Shown here piece by piece: positions 8,069 to 17,649 of a stretch of DNA of 64,000 bases. The stretch's first letter is position 1, and every line of letters starts with the position of its first letter. The notes under the pieces were generated by a model. It saw nothing but the letters and a program-made list of their open reading frames with translations. It did not search any database and was not told where the DNA came from. The DNA comes from Lacihabitans sp. CS3-21. Lineage in GTDB: Bacteria; Bacteroidota; Bacteroidia; Cytophagales; Spirosomataceae. The position numbers and the translations under genes are program-made. The stretch lies in assembly GCF_024343675.1 (NCBI RefSeq), contig NZ_RJUD01000001.1:186001-250000 (forward strand), given 5' to 3'.

Positions 8069-10129
8069 TTTTGGCATAATTTCTACCCTAACTGCACTAA
8101 AAGCTGAGTTACCTGTAAGTCTGTCAATTACTTTTTCGTCAGAAAGGTCATTGATACTCACCCCTGCATATTGCTTCGCAATTTCCTGCTTTGTGCCTAT
8201 TCTATGATGCCCATAGCCATGTGGAATACTTACTACGCCAGACATAATATCCGAACTGATTTCAATTGGAATTTCCACTTGTCCAACACGAGACTTTATC
8301 ACGGCTATTTCATGCTCTTTTAAACCTAAAGACTCTGAATCTGCAGGGTTAATCAGAAGTGTACAGCGGTTTTTGCCCTTCATAAGTTTTGCAGAATTAT
8401 GCATCCAAGAGTTGTTGTCCCGTAAATGTCGGCGGCCAATTAACCAAAATTGTTTAGAATCCGGCACAAAAAATTCATGTTTAGCATCCTGTAATCGAGA
8501 GAGATCTTTAGCCAATACCTCAGGACAAAGATTTATTCTTTGTTGAATGCGATTTTCAGCAATGGGTTTCAATGGCCCAAGATCAATTCCATGTGGGTTT
8601 TGTTTTAAAACAGCCATCGAAAGTTGGTATGGGCCGAATTTTAGACCCAAATCTAATTTAACTTCGGGCGGAACAGTAGCTTGATTTTCGTTTAAAAATA
8701 GGTTTCGTAATTCTTGAAAAATTTCCCAATCGTATTTTGCCCCTTCGGTTTTTTCAAAAAGCGGAGGGCTATATTTGGCGGAATTTCTAATGGCCAACAC
8801 ATGAAAAGTAAGGTCATAGTGCGGGTTTTCTAGTCCAGTGGCTGGGGGCAGAATTAAATCTGCGTGAGAGGTGGTTTCGTTGAGATAGATATCAAAAGAC
8901 ACCATAAACTCGAGAGACTCTAGGGCTTTTTCTAATTGAACACCATTTGATGTGGATAAAACAGGATTTCCACAATTGGTAAACAACATTTTAATTTGCC
9001 CATCGCCCTCTGTTAACATTTCCTCCGCCAAAGCAGCTACGGGTAACTCCCCTATAAACTCAGGATAGCCACTCACACGACTTTTCCATCTCGAAAACCT
9101 ATCTTTGGGTTTAGCATTTCCAATAAAATCTATGGCAGGCAGCGTAAACATTACTCCTCCTTTTTTGTCAAAATTTCCCGAAATGATGTTGATAACATTG
9201 ATTAGCCAGAGACAAATACCGCCAAAAGCTTGGGTAGATACACCTACTCTTCCATAACAAACTGCAGTCGGCGAACTACAGAAATCATTCGCAATTTTTT
9301 TTAATATTTCTTTAGAAATACCCGTTATTTGTTCAATGTCATTCAGGTCAAAATTGTTTATTTCGGTTTTTAGGTCTTCAAATCCTTCAAAAATAGTTTC
9401 GTCTAATTTTAAATCTTTTAAATCTAAAATTTCTTTAATCAAACCAATCAAGAAGAAGGCATCGGTGTTAGGCTTTATAAAAAAATGTTCAGAGGCGTGT
9501 TTTGCAGTTTCGGTCTTTCTGGGATCTATAACCACATATTTTCCACCACGACTTTTAATTGCCTCAAGGCGGTGAGCAACGTCAGGCACACTCATCATGC
9601 TGCCATTTGAGACATGTGGATTACCACCGATGATGAGCATATAATCGGTATGATCAATATCAGGTACAGGCAAAAGCATCGGATGGCCATACATCAACCA
9701 CGATGCAAAATGATGTGGCAATTGGTCAGTAGAAGTCGCAGAAAACATATTTTTGGTCTTCATTAACTTGAAAAACTCAGGAGCAAACATGGTGGTACCA
9801 AGGTTGTGAATGGTTGGATTGCCTTGGTAAACCGCTATGGCATCTCGGCCATATTTTTCTTGAATTTCCTTCGTTTTACTTATCACCAATGCATATGCTT
9901 CATTCCAAGAAATTTGTTGCCAGCCGTTTTCGGTCTTTTTTATGGGGAATTTCAGTCGATCTTTGTCTAAGTAAATATCTTTCAGGCCATTGGCTTTCGG
10001 GCAAATATGCCCTCGGCTAAAATAATCCTCAAAGTCACCCTCTATTTTCAGTATTTCTGAATTTTCTTGGGTAATCTTTAAGCCACACATGGCCTCACAG
10101 AGATTGCAAGTTCTGAAATGCGTTTCCAT
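8060..10129 (-). CDS. Molybdopterin (bis-MGD) oxidoreductase with 4Fe-4S cluster
   Basis: 689 residues of the DMSO-reductase superfamily. The N-terminal cluster motif is C8-x2-C11-x3-C15-x27-C43. The molybdopterin fold follows (about 50-540, with YQGNPTIHNLG, MLIIGGNPHVSNGS, LFTNCGNPVLSTSNG and DLILPPATGLENPHYDLTF), then the C-terminal MGD-binding barrel (about 570-680, SVSIPHGYGHHR-like segment). There is no signal or Tat peptide, so it is cytoplasmic. No small-subunit ferredoxin gene lies next to it, so it probably works as a single-subunit enzyme with a soluble partner. Where formate dehydrogenases carry Sec/Cys, the sequence is TSTDQLPHHF (D135 region), with no Cys. Substrate cannot be assigned. 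Confidence 0.85.
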   Translation of the reverse strand: METHFRTCNLCEAMCGLKITQENSEILKIEGDFEDYFSRGHICPKANGLKDIYLDKDRLKFPIKKTENGWQQISWNEAYALVISKTKEIQEKYGRDAIAVYQGNPTIHNLGTTMFAPEFFKLMKTKNMFSATSTDQLPHHFASWLMYGHPMLLPVPDIDHTDYMLIIGGNPHVSNGSMMSVPDVAHRLEAIKSRGGKYVVIDPRKTETAKHASEHFFIKPNTDAFFLIGLIKEILDLKDLKLDETIFEGFEDLKTEINNFDLNDIEQITGISKEILKKIANDFCSSPTAVCYGRVGVSTQAFGGICLWLINVINIISGNFDKKGGVMFTLPAIDFIGNAKPKDRFSRWKSRVSGYPEFIGELPVAALAEEMLTEGDGQIKMLFTNCGNPVLSTSNGVQLEKALESLEFMVSFDIYLNETTSHADLILPPATGLENPHYDLTFHVLAIRNSAKYSPPLFEKTEGAKYDWEIFQELRNLFLNENQATVPPEVKLDLGLKFGPYQLSMAVLKQNPHGIDLGPLKPIAENRIQQRINLCPEVLAKDLSRLQDAKHEFFVPDSKQFWLIGRRHLRDNNSWMHNSAKLMKGKNRCTLLINPADSESLGLKEHEIAVIKSRVGQVEIPIEISSDIMSGVVSIPHGYGHHRIGTKQEIAKQYAGVSINDLSDEKVIDRLTGNSAFSAVRVEIMPKSL

Positions 10130-10251
10130 TGATTTTTAGGTTGATTTGAAGCAAATTAGTTATTTTTTTGTAATTAATAATTTAAAAGAAGGTTTCAGCA
10201 AAACAAGTGCTTAATTTTCTATAATTTCATGCTTACAATTCAACCCCATAA

Positions 10252-11928
10252 ATGAAAAAAACAGCGTTTTTAATTATTGCAATGCTCATTGCAAAACTCA
10301 GTTTTTCGCAAGAAACCAAAACAATCAACGTCGATTTTAACAAACCTATTGGCAAAATGTACCCTTTTTGGGCGTTTTTTGGAGCAGATGAGCCGAACTA
10401 CGCCTATATGAAAGATGGCAAAAAGTTACTTTCGGAATTGTCGGCATTGAGTCCTGTTCCTGTGTATTTTCGTGCACACAGTATGCTCAATTCTGGTAAT
10501 GATACGCTTACGCTAAAATGGGGGTCGACCAATGTATATACCGAAGATGCCAAGGGTAATCCAGTTTATGATTGGACTATAGTCGATAAAATATTTGATA
10601 CCTATTTACAAAGAGGCATAAAGCCTTTGGCTCAGTTTAGTTTCATGCCAGAGGCAATGTCTACCAAACCACAGCCCTACGAACACGGTTGGAAGCCAGG
10701 AATGCCCTACAATGATATCTACAAAGGATGGACATTTCCTCCAAAAGACTATAAAAAATGGGCAGACTTGGTTTACGTTTGGGTAAAACATTCGGTAGAA
10801 CGCTACGGAAAAGCCGAAGTAGAAAGTTGGTATTGGGAGTTGTGGAATGAACCCAACATCGGGTATTGGAGCGGAACGGTGCAGGAATATTGTAAATTAT
10901 ACGATTATACTGCAGATGCTGCCAAAAGAGCCTTACCAACTATCAGGATGGGTGGACCTGAAACCACAGGCCCGAGTTGGGTAAAAGCAGCAGACTTTCT
11001 GAAATATTTTTTGAATCATTGTAGTCCCGGAAAGAATTATGTCACTGGCAAAATTGGTTCACCCTTAGATTTCATAAGTTTTCATGCCAAGGGCTCACCA
11101 AAGATTGTAGATAACCACGTGCAAATGAACATGGGAACCCAGCTTCGTGATATTTCGGAAGGATTTAAGATTGTAACGTCCTTTGAGAAATATAAAAAAC
11201 TTCCAATAATCATTGGCGAATCAGACCCCGAAGGTTGTGCTGCATGTGGCATGAAAACCAATCCACAAAATGCCTACAGAAACGGCACAATGTATTCGAG
11301 TTATACCGCTGCATCTTTTGCCAGAAAATATGATTTGGCTGACTACTTTAAAGCCAACCTTTTGGGGGCAGTGAGTTGGTCATTTGAGTTTGAAAATCAA
11401 CCTTATTTCTATGGATTCAGAGACTTGGCTACCAACGGAATAGACAAACCCGTTCTAAATGTTTTCAGAATGTTTGGCCTGATGTCGGGACAAAGAGTGA
11501 GCATAAGTGGTAACCAGAGTTATAATTTCGAGATGGTGCGAGACTCAAGCGTTAGAGGGAAAAGTGCCGATATAGATGCCTTGGCGAGTAAAGATATAAA
11601 TTCAGCAGCAGTGATGCTCTGGCATTATCACGACGATGATGTAAAGGCCCAAGATGCCATAATCGAAGTGAATTTGTCCGGCTTGCCAAACAAAACCATC
11701 AATTTGCATCATTACAGGATTGACGATGAAAACAGCAATTCTTATGAAGTTTGGAAAAAAATGGGCTCGCCAGAAAGTCCTAGTAAAGAACAAATTGCTA
11801 TTTTGGAAAAAGCCGGACAATTAACACTTCTGACCTCACCAGCTTATCTAAAACCGAAAAATGGCATTTTGAAAATGAGCGTTATTTTGCCAAGACAAGG
11901 TGTTTCTTTGTTGAAGATGGATTGGTAG
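10252..11928 (+). CDS. Glycoside hydrolase family 39-like secreted enzyme
   Basis: 558 residues with a signal peptide (MKKTAFLIIAMLIAKLSFSQ). The catalytic (beta/alpha)8 barrel occupies about 25-420. The acid/base is E200 in WELWNEPN, and the likely nucleophile is E323 in IIIGESDPEG, the clan GH-A spacing. The YWELWNEPN context and the C-terminal beta domain (about 440-558) fit GH39 beta-xylosidase or iduronidase-like enzymes. It would act in the periplasm on xylo- or other glycosides. No SusC/D pair or other glycan genes are adjacent. The convergent serine hydrolase gene begins its 3' end four bases away. Confidence 0.8.
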   Translation: MKKTAFLIIAMLIAKLSFSQETKTINVDFNKPIGKMYPFWAFFGADEPNYAYMKDGKKLLSELSALSPVPVYFRAHSMLNSGNDTLTLKWGSTNVYTEDAKGNPVYDWTIVDKIFDTYLQRGIKPLAQFSFMPEAMSTKPQPYEHGWKPGMPYNDIYKGWTFPPKDYKKWADLVYVWVKHSVERYGKAEVESWYWELWNEPNIGYWSGTVQEYCKLYDYTADAAKRALPTIRMGGPETTGPSWVKAADFLKYFLNHCSPGKNYVTGKIGSPLDFISFHAKGSPKIVDNHVQMNMGTQLRDISEGFKIVTSFEKYKKLPIIIGESDPEGCAACGMKTNPQNAYRNGTMYSSYTAASFARKYDLADYFKANLLGAVSWSFEFENQPYFYGFRDLATNGIDKPVLNVFRMFGLMSGQRVSISGNQSYNFEMVRDSSVRGKSADIDALASKDINSAAVMLWHYHDDDVKAQDAIIEVNLSGLPNKTINLHHYRIDDENSNSYEVWKKMGSPESPSKEQIAILEKAGQLTLLTSPAYLKPKNGILKMSVILPRQGVSLLKMDW

Positions 11929-11932
11929 TTTA

Positions 11933-13438
11933 CTATCTCTTCACCTCGCTGATATGATATTCCTGAATCAAAGCTGGTTTTTCGGGAGAAAGCGTGAAAC
12001 TAATTTTAATGTTTGCGTTTTCTCCTTCTAGTATAAATGAGCCTCTAAGTGCATTTTCGGGCAACATTTCACCTGTTTTGATTATTTTTCCAGCTTTTTG
12101 ATAGATGTCTTCGGCTTCTTTTCTGAGGCTATTTGTGAAATAATCTAAAAAGAAGTTTTCGGCAAAAATACCAGACGCTTCGGCTTTTTCCCAAGAAGGA
12201 AGCATTGAAACGAGCTGTTTTTGACGTTCTTTTAATACTTCAGAAACAGCCCAAGAAATAGGCTTTAAGTCAGCCAATGCGATTAAGGTATCCATAATTT
12301 GGGTATTCAAAGCATTAGCGGGAGCATAAGTTCTGTTGGCAAAGGACACAAACCCTATTCCATATTGTGGCAAAATTTTCCAGTTGCTTCCAAACCCAGG
12401 TAAGCCACCACTGTGGCCAATATTGACATTATGATCGCAGTCTTGTACCCAACGTAGGCCGTAGCCATAAGCTTGTACAAACGGACACGGGTTTCCTTGA
12501 GCGTTTTTGTTTTCTACATTCAGCAGAGCAAAATTCCAAGGTTGTTGCATCTCTCTTAGTGAGCTTTTTTTCAAAACTTTTGATTCTTGTTTGTCAGAAG
12601 AAGTGGCTGAAAGGTGAAAAGTCATATATTTTCCAAAATCTTCAATAGTTGTAAGCATACCTCCCATGGCACCATAGGCACCGTCTCCTAACATGGGTTG
12701 TTCTACCCACTGGTCATCTATCCAACGGTAGCCTAGGGCCAACTGCTTTTTGGGAACTTTGGTATAATCCCAGTAAGTGTCGTTCATGCCCAATGGCTTC
12801 AGAATATTTTTTATAGTGTAGTTTTGGTAGGTTTCTCCAGTTACTTTTTTGATGATATAACCAAGCATCGCAAAGCCCATGTTGCTGTATTCATAACTCA
12901 CTCCTGGTGTATTGGAGAAAGAAATTCCTTTTTTAAACATTTTGAGCATAGTTTCGTCTGAAATAGCCAATTGCCTGTCGCCCCAAGGATTATCTTCTGG
13001 AAAACCTCCTGCATGAGTTAGCAAATGCCTAATTGTGATTTCTGGTGAATCTGTCGAAAACTTTTGTCCTTTTATTTCAGGAATGTATTTGTAAACAGGT
13101 TCATCTAATTGTAGTTTTCCAGCATCTCTGAGCTGCAAAATAGCCATCGCAGTAATGCTTTTTGACATAGAAGCTATTCTATAAACCGATTGTTTGCTTG
13201 CTAATATATTTTCAGTGGTGTTGGTTAGACCCAAAGCATTGAAATGTACCACTTGGCCATCCACTACCAAGCCATACACCAAGCTTGGCAGATGATTTTT
13301 CTCTGCATTTTCTCTGCAAATTTGATCTATGATTGGTAACGCAGATTTTATTTTTGCAATTTTTTCGTCGCTAATTTGTCCGAAAACGGATTGAGAAACA
13401 TAAATGAATGAAATAAAATAAAGGAGGAAGTTTTTCAT
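11933..13438 (-). CDS. Secreted serine hydrolase (beta-lactamase class C / D-aminopeptidase fold)
   Basis: 501 residues with a signal peptide (MKNFLLYFISFIYVSQSVFG). The class C-type catalytic residues are visible: S90-x-x-K93 (SMSK), the Y-S-N motif in YEYSNMGFAM, and a late HSGG motif in NIGHSGGLPGFG replacing KTG. This set is typical of esterase, D-aminopeptidase and penicillin-binding-like hydrolases and does not predict drug resistance by itself. The last ~110 residues form an extra C-terminal domain. Likely role is in peptidoglycan or D-amino-acid peptide metabolism in the periplasm. It is co-directional with the phosphoesterase gene 46 bases upstream. Confidence 0.85.
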   Translation of the reverse strand: MKNFLLYFISFIYVSQSVFGQISDEKIAKIKSALPIIDQICRENAEKNHLPSLVYGLVVDGQVVHFNALGLTNTTENILASKQSVYRIASMSKSITAMAILQLRDAGKLQLDEPVYKYIPEIKGQKFSTDSPEITIRHLLTHAGGFPEDNPWGDRQLAISDETMLKMFKKGISFSNTPGVSYEYSNMGFAMLGYIIKKVTGETYQNYTIKNILKPLGMNDTYWDYTKVPKKQLALGYRWIDDQWVEQPMLGDGAYGAMGGMLTTIEDFGKYMTFHLSATSSDKQESKVLKKSSLREMQQPWNFALLNVENKNAQGNPCPFVQAYGYGLRWVQDCDHNVNIGHSGGLPGFGSNWKILPQYGIGFVSFANRTYAPANALNTQIMDTLIALADLKPISWAVSEVLKERQKQLVSMLPSWEKAEASGIFAENFFLDYFTNSLRKEAEDIYQKAGKIIKTGEMLPENALRGSFILEGENANIKISFTLSPEKPALIQEYHISEVKR

Positions 13439-13484
13439 AGATTTTTTGGTTTGTTTATCGGAAAATTTAAATATTATAAGGCCT

Positions 13485-15725
13485 TTAGTTTACACAATTT
13501 TTTATTTCTGCTTTAAAAACACCTCCATTGCTTGCCTGAAATCCATTTTCCAATAGAATTGATTTACCGGCACTAAAGTTTACTCTTGTGCCATTTTGGA
13601 GAATACTTGATGCTGAAACAGCTTGATTGGCATTTAAGTTTAGGCTTGAGTTTCCTCCCACCACATTTGTCAATTGATAATTATTAACACAATTTGGGTT
13701 TACTTTAATCAAAAAAGTATCTTTTAAGCATTGGCGAGTATCTTCAACAAAATAACGCTGTCCAATTACAGGATTAATAGTCAATGTTCTTGATGTAATA
13801 GAAGAGTTTTGCCAAATGAAATCGCCTACCCACGATGCTTGAAGACTTAAACTTGTGGTATTTGGCATAATTACAACTTCATTATTTTTATTTACATCCT
13901 TCATAATAGTAAATTGATCTGCAACTGTTCCGTTTTCTGAAATCCACTTGGAGTCTAGCCTATTTCCTTCTATTTCTAGGTAAATCGACCCCCCCGTTTC
14001 AGAATTGGAATAGATTGTTGCATCATGTGGATAGTTTACTTGGGTAGAACTTGGCCAACCTGAAGACCCGGCAACCACATAAACTATGCCTTTGTTGGGT
14101 AATGTGGAAGATTTAATATAGGGACAAGAATCCGATGTGCCATCATATCGTGCCGATGAACTACTTTGGTTGTGTGTATTTGCACTAAATGTGCTTTCCA
14201 ATCCATAGTGCCCTTTTATAAGGCGGGTTCTTTCGTAGTTATGGCTATGACCACAAAGAACCAAGTCAACATTGTTTCGTTCAAGAATGGGCAACACCTT
14301 TTCTCTGATATAACGAAGCTCAGATTCCGTATCGGAGTTGTGGCTTCCCATGGTGTATGGTGGGTGATGCCAATAAACAATCGTCCATTTTTGAGTATTT
14401 GTCGCCAAATCAGCCTTAAGCCAGGCTATTTGTGGACTATTCAGCGTATCTGATAATCGATATAAACTGGCGGTTTCTGTTCCATAAGAATCTAGGCTTA
14501 TAAAGTGAATATTGGCGTAATTATAAGAATAATACCCCTCATTGTAGGAAGGAGGGCCACCGATTTCTCCGTTGATTGGAAGTGTAAAGTTTTGAAAATA
14601 CGCCCCACTTCTACTGGCTTGTGAAGAACTGTAATAGTCATGGTTACCTGGTGCCGGAAATATCGGCGTCTGTTTCATTGTTCGGCTGTTTTGATAGGGC
14701 TCAAAAAACAATGTTTGATATTCATAATCGTAACCTGAGCTGTAAGCATTATCTCCTAGAAGTAGCCAAAGATCAATATAATTGTTTCCAACGTAGTTCA
14801 GAAAGGCATTTTTCACATTGGCTTGAGTGGAGGTTCCCGTTCCGCAATCACCCGTGACCCACACTTTGGTTTTCTTTTCTGTACCAATGCTTGGTGCTGT
14901 GTAAAAGAAATGTTGTGCCGAGCTTTGTATTATTTCAGTAGAATTAGCAATGTTGTAGTAGTATTTGGTGTTTGGAATAAGATTGCTTAAGTCCACTAAA
15001 TGTTCGCTTTTAGATACATTATCCGAAACCTGTGTGTAAAGGTTATTGGGGTCCGTTCCGTAGTTGATTTTTGAGGTAGTTGCTACATTTGTTCTATACC
15101 GAATCTGCATGCTGTTGGAAGTTCCCATCTGCAAATATGGCCCTCTCGAAATAAAAGTGCTATTCTGACCAATCAACTCAAAATCGAATGAAATATCAGA
15201 ACTATTAATAGCTGCTTGATGAATTTCCACCGCAATGGTATTCTGGCCAACTTGTAGAATATTGCCGGGCAATGTTGCACTCAACCATACTTGGCCGTCG
15301 TCAAGAGCATTAGTTGCTAGCGTGTTATACAAAATAGGATCGGAAAGTCCGTCTTTAAATATTTGTACGCCATTGAAATAAATCGCAACACCATCGTCTC
15401 TTTTTCCTCTTAAAATGAAGCTGCTGTAAGCACTAGAAAGGGTAATGACTTTCCTAAAATAAGTGGTTATGTGCTTTGAATTGGGATTTCCTCCAAAGCT
15501 TACCACAGTTGCCTCGTCGCTTTCTCCATATCCAAACTCAGAGTTTCCGGTTGACCAAGCAGCATCATTAAATCCCACATTTCGCCAGTTTGTTCCTTGG
15601 TCAGAGCCGTTGTCGAGGTATTTCCAAGTATCGCCAGAGGTCACGATTGTAGATTGTGCCAAAGTAATCGTTATAGAAACAAAAAAGAAAATCAATGATT
15701 TTAAAATTGACTTTTTCAAATCCAA
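13485..15725 (-). CDS. Secreted purple acid phosphatase-like metallophosphoesterase
   Basis: 746 residues. After the signal peptide there is a galactose-binding-like domain (about 25-185), then an Fn3-like purple acid phosphatase N-domain (about 195-280). The metallophosphatase core (about 285-560) shows all five motifs: GDCG, GDNAY, GNHDYY, HHPP and GHSHNYER. After an Ig-like segment the protein ends in a 3-coathanger-stack module (about 685-746, with LQNGTRVNFSAGKSILLENGF), a C-terminal domain common in secreted Bacteroidota proteins. Expected to be exported and to hydrolyse phosphoesters outside the cell. It lies upstream of the serine hydrolase on the same strand. Confidence 0.9.
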   Translation of the reverse strand: MDLKKSILKSLIFFFVSITITLAQSTIVTSGDTWKYLDNGSDQGTNWRNVGFNDAAWSTGNSEFGYGESDEATVVSFGGNPNSKHITTYFRKVITLSSAYSSFILRGKRDDGVAIYFNGVQIFKDGLSDPILYNTLATNALDDGQVWLSATLPGNILQVGQNTIAVEIHQAAINSSDISFDFELIGQNSTFISRGPYLQMGTSNSMQIRYRTNVATTSKINYGTDPNNLYTQVSDNVSKSEHLVDLSNLIPNTKYYYNIANSTEIIQSSAQHFFYTAPSIGTEKKTKVWVTGDCGTGTSTQANVKNAFLNYVGNNYIDLWLLLGDNAYSSGYDYEYQTLFFEPYQNSRTMKQTPIFPAPGNHDYYSSSQASRSGAYFQNFTLPINGEIGGPPSYNEGYYSYNYANIHFISLDSYGTETASLYRLSDTLNSPQIAWLKADLATNTQKWTIVYWHHPPYTMGSHNSDTESELRYIREKVLPILERNNVDLVLCGHSHNYERTRLIKGHYGLESTFSANTHNQSSSSARYDGTSDSCPYIKSSTLPNKGIVYVVAGSSGWPSSTQVNYPHDATIYSNSETGGSIYLEIEGNRLDSKWISENGTVADQFTIMKDVNKNNEVVIMPNTTSLSLQASWVGDFIWQNSSITSRTLTINPVIGQRYFVEDTRQCLKDTFLIKVNPNCVNNYQLTNVVGGNSSLNLNANQAVSASSILQNGTRVNFSAGKSILLENGFQASNGGVFKAEIKNCVN

Positions 15726-15829
15726 ATATATTTATTAAGTGCTTTTTCAAATTTGATTTTAAGAACGTTTCCAATGCCATTTTAAGAAGAAAAGAGTTTC
15801 CTAAAATCAAATTATCAATTTTTCAAGAT

Positions 15830-16915
15830 TTATAGCTTCACCACACCACCTGTTTTCACCGATTTATAAATGGCTTCTACGACTTTAATATCCCTCAAAC
15901 CTTCTTCTCCAGGTACAATCATGGGCTTTTTCTCAATAATCGAAAGAGCGTCGTCGTCTAATTGTTTAGGTTGTTGGCTGGCCAATGGGAAGTTTATCTG
16001 TGTACCGTCTGACATGCTGCCTTTGTTGTTTCCATAGCCACTTTGAGGTTCCATTTTTAGCCAACCTTTTTCGTAGTTTACTTGCAAGTGGTTCATATTT
16101 ATTCCAAAACTCGACTGACACGCTGCTCTCGCTCCTGATGGAAACTCCAGCTGAAACATCATCGTTTCTTCTACTTCTTTGTATATCTCAGGGCGAGTGG
16201 TGGAGGCTTGTGCCATTACACTAATCGGCTCCTCGCCAGCAGCCATACGAGCTCCTTGAAGTGCATATACGCCCATGTCGCCCATTACGCCACCACCTAA
16301 TGCTTTATTTTGTTTCCAATGTGTAGTTCGACCATCAAAATATCCAGCGGCAGAATTTATCATTTTCGGCTTTCCAAATGGTCGTTCTTTTGCCACTTTC
16401 ATTACTTGCTGTAGGTTGGGGTCGTGTTGACAACGGTAGCCAATAGATAGTTTTACTTTGTTTTTGTTACAAGCGTCTATCATGGCTTGGCAATCGGCTA
16501 CAGAGGGGGCCATAGGTTTTTCGCAAAAAATATGCTTGCCCGTAGCCGCACCTCTTACAGTAAACTCACGGTGCATCGATGGCGGTAAAATCACGTAAAT
16601 GATATCAATGTCTGGATTATTGGCTATTTGGTCGTAATTGTTGTAATCGTAAATATTTTTATCTTCCAGACCGTACTTGTTTTTCCAGATTTCCACTTTT
16701 GAAGGAGTGCCTGTTACGATACCCTTCAGCTCGCAATGCTCGGTTTTGAGCAATGCTGGAGCAATCAGGTCGGTGCTGTAATACCCCAAGCCCACCAAGG
16801 CAATTCCCAATTTTGTTTTTTGTGGTTGAGTGGCTTTGAGCAAAACATGTGGTGAAAAAACTGCTGATGCGGCTATAAGTCCAGTGCTTTTTAAAAAGTC
16901 TCTTCTGTTTTTCAT
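15830..16915 (-). CDS. Tat-exported Gfo/Idh/MocA oxidoreductase
   Basis: 361 residues. The N-terminus has a twin-arginine signal (NRRDFLKSTGLIAASAVF). The Rossmann domain follows with GIALVGLGYYST and the CEKPMA motif that carries the catalytic Lys of the family; the C-terminal alpha/beta domain holds the GGGVMGDMGVYALQGAR segment. NAD(P) is bound tightly and exported with the folded enzyme, as in glucose-fructose oxidoreductase. Likely acts on sugars or glycosides in the periplasm. It is divergent from YqgE and followed on the same strand by the phosphoesterase. A second, different Tat family member is at 49863. Confidence 0.9.
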   Translation of the reverse strand: MKNRRDFLKSTGLIAASAVFSPHVLLKATQPQKTKLGIALVGLGYYSTDLIAPALLKTEHCELKGIVTGTPSKVEIWKNKYGLEDKNIYDYNNYDQIANNPDIDIIYVILPPSMHREFTVRGAATGKHIFCEKPMAPSVADCQAMIDACNKNKVKLSIGYRCQHDPNLQQVMKVAKERPFGKPKMINSAAGYFDGRTTHWKQNKALGGGVMGDMGVYALQGARMAAGEEPISVMAQASTTRPEIYKEVEETMMFQLEFPSGARAACQSSFGINMNHLQVNYEKGWLKMEPQSGYGNNKGSMSDGTQINFPLASQQPKQLDDDALSIIEKKPMIVPGEEGLRDIKVVEAIYKSVKTGGVVKL

Positions 16916-17021
16916 TATGAGGTTATTTTTGATTGAAATAAATTTCTGATTCTATAAATTTCGAAAAATCGTTTTTTATTTGTTTGAAATTTCTAATTTG
17001 CCAAAAATACAAAATTTCCTC

Positions 17022-17573
17022 ATGAATGAAACACCAAATGCGGGTAAAGTGCTGATTGCAGAGCCATTTCTTGGAGACCCTAACTTCGAACGTAGCGTGG
17101 TGCTCATTTGTGAACACAATGATGAGGGCTCGTTTGGATTGGTACTAAATAATGTCTCAAAAAATACGATTGCAGATGTTGTCGACGACATTTATGTAGA
17201 ATTTCCGCTTTTTATTGGTGGTCCTGTGGAGCAAAACACCCTGCATTTTGTGCATCGTTTGGGTCATTTGATTGAAGATTCAATCGACTTAGGCAATGGA
17301 ATTTTCTGGTCGGGCGATTTCGAAACTGTTAAAAGTTTATTGAGTATTGGAAGTATTAAATCTGAAGATATTCGATTCTTTATTGGCTATTCTGGTTGGG
17401 GTGCAGGTCAATTGGCAAATGAATTGGCACAGAATACGTGGATTCTTTCAGATATAAATTCTGAAGTGCTTTTTGAAGAATATACCAATCAATTTTGGCG
17501 AACTGTTTTAAAACGTATGGGAGGAGACTATAAGGTTTTGGCCAATTATCCAGTTGATCCTCGATTAAATTGA
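17022..17573 (+). CDS. YqgE/AlgH family protein
   Basis: 183 residues from the ATG at 17022. A TTG at 16980 would add 14 residues, but family members begin only a few residues before the GKVLIAEPFL strand, so the ATG is chosen. The family blocks are all present: LGDPNFERSVVLICEH, FGLVLN, FIGGPVEQNTLHFVH, IRFFIGYSGWGAGQLANEL and a C-terminal WRTVLKRMG. This is a conserved cytoplasmic family of unclear function, linked by neighbourhood in other bacteria to the RuvX/YqgF region and by name to alginate regulation. Here it stands alone between a Tat dehydrogenase and an amidohydrolase. Confidence 0.9.
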   Translation: MNETPNAGKVLIAEPFLGDPNFERSVVLICEHNDEGSFGLVLNNVSKNTIADVVDDIYVEFPLFIGGPVEQNTLHFVHRLGHLIEDSIDLGNGIFWSGDFETVKSLLSIGSIKSEDIRFFIGYSGWGAGQLANELAQNTWILSDINSEVLFEEYTNQFWRTVLKRMGGDYKVLANYPVDPRLN

Positions 17574-17649
17574 GCTTCGAGTAGTGAATGTTGAATTGCG
17601 AATAATTAGTTCTGAGAATTGAGTTGAATGTTTTTAATAAATATGCCTT

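Noticed and set aside
8060-10129. Selenoprotein formate dehydrogenase
   Set aside because: No in-frame TGA and no Cys at the expected place; the sequence there is TSTDQLPHHF, so this label is not supported.
16980-17021. Longer YqgE from a TTG start
   Set aside because: The extra 14 residues have no counterpart in the family, while the ATG at 17022 sits right before the conserved strand.
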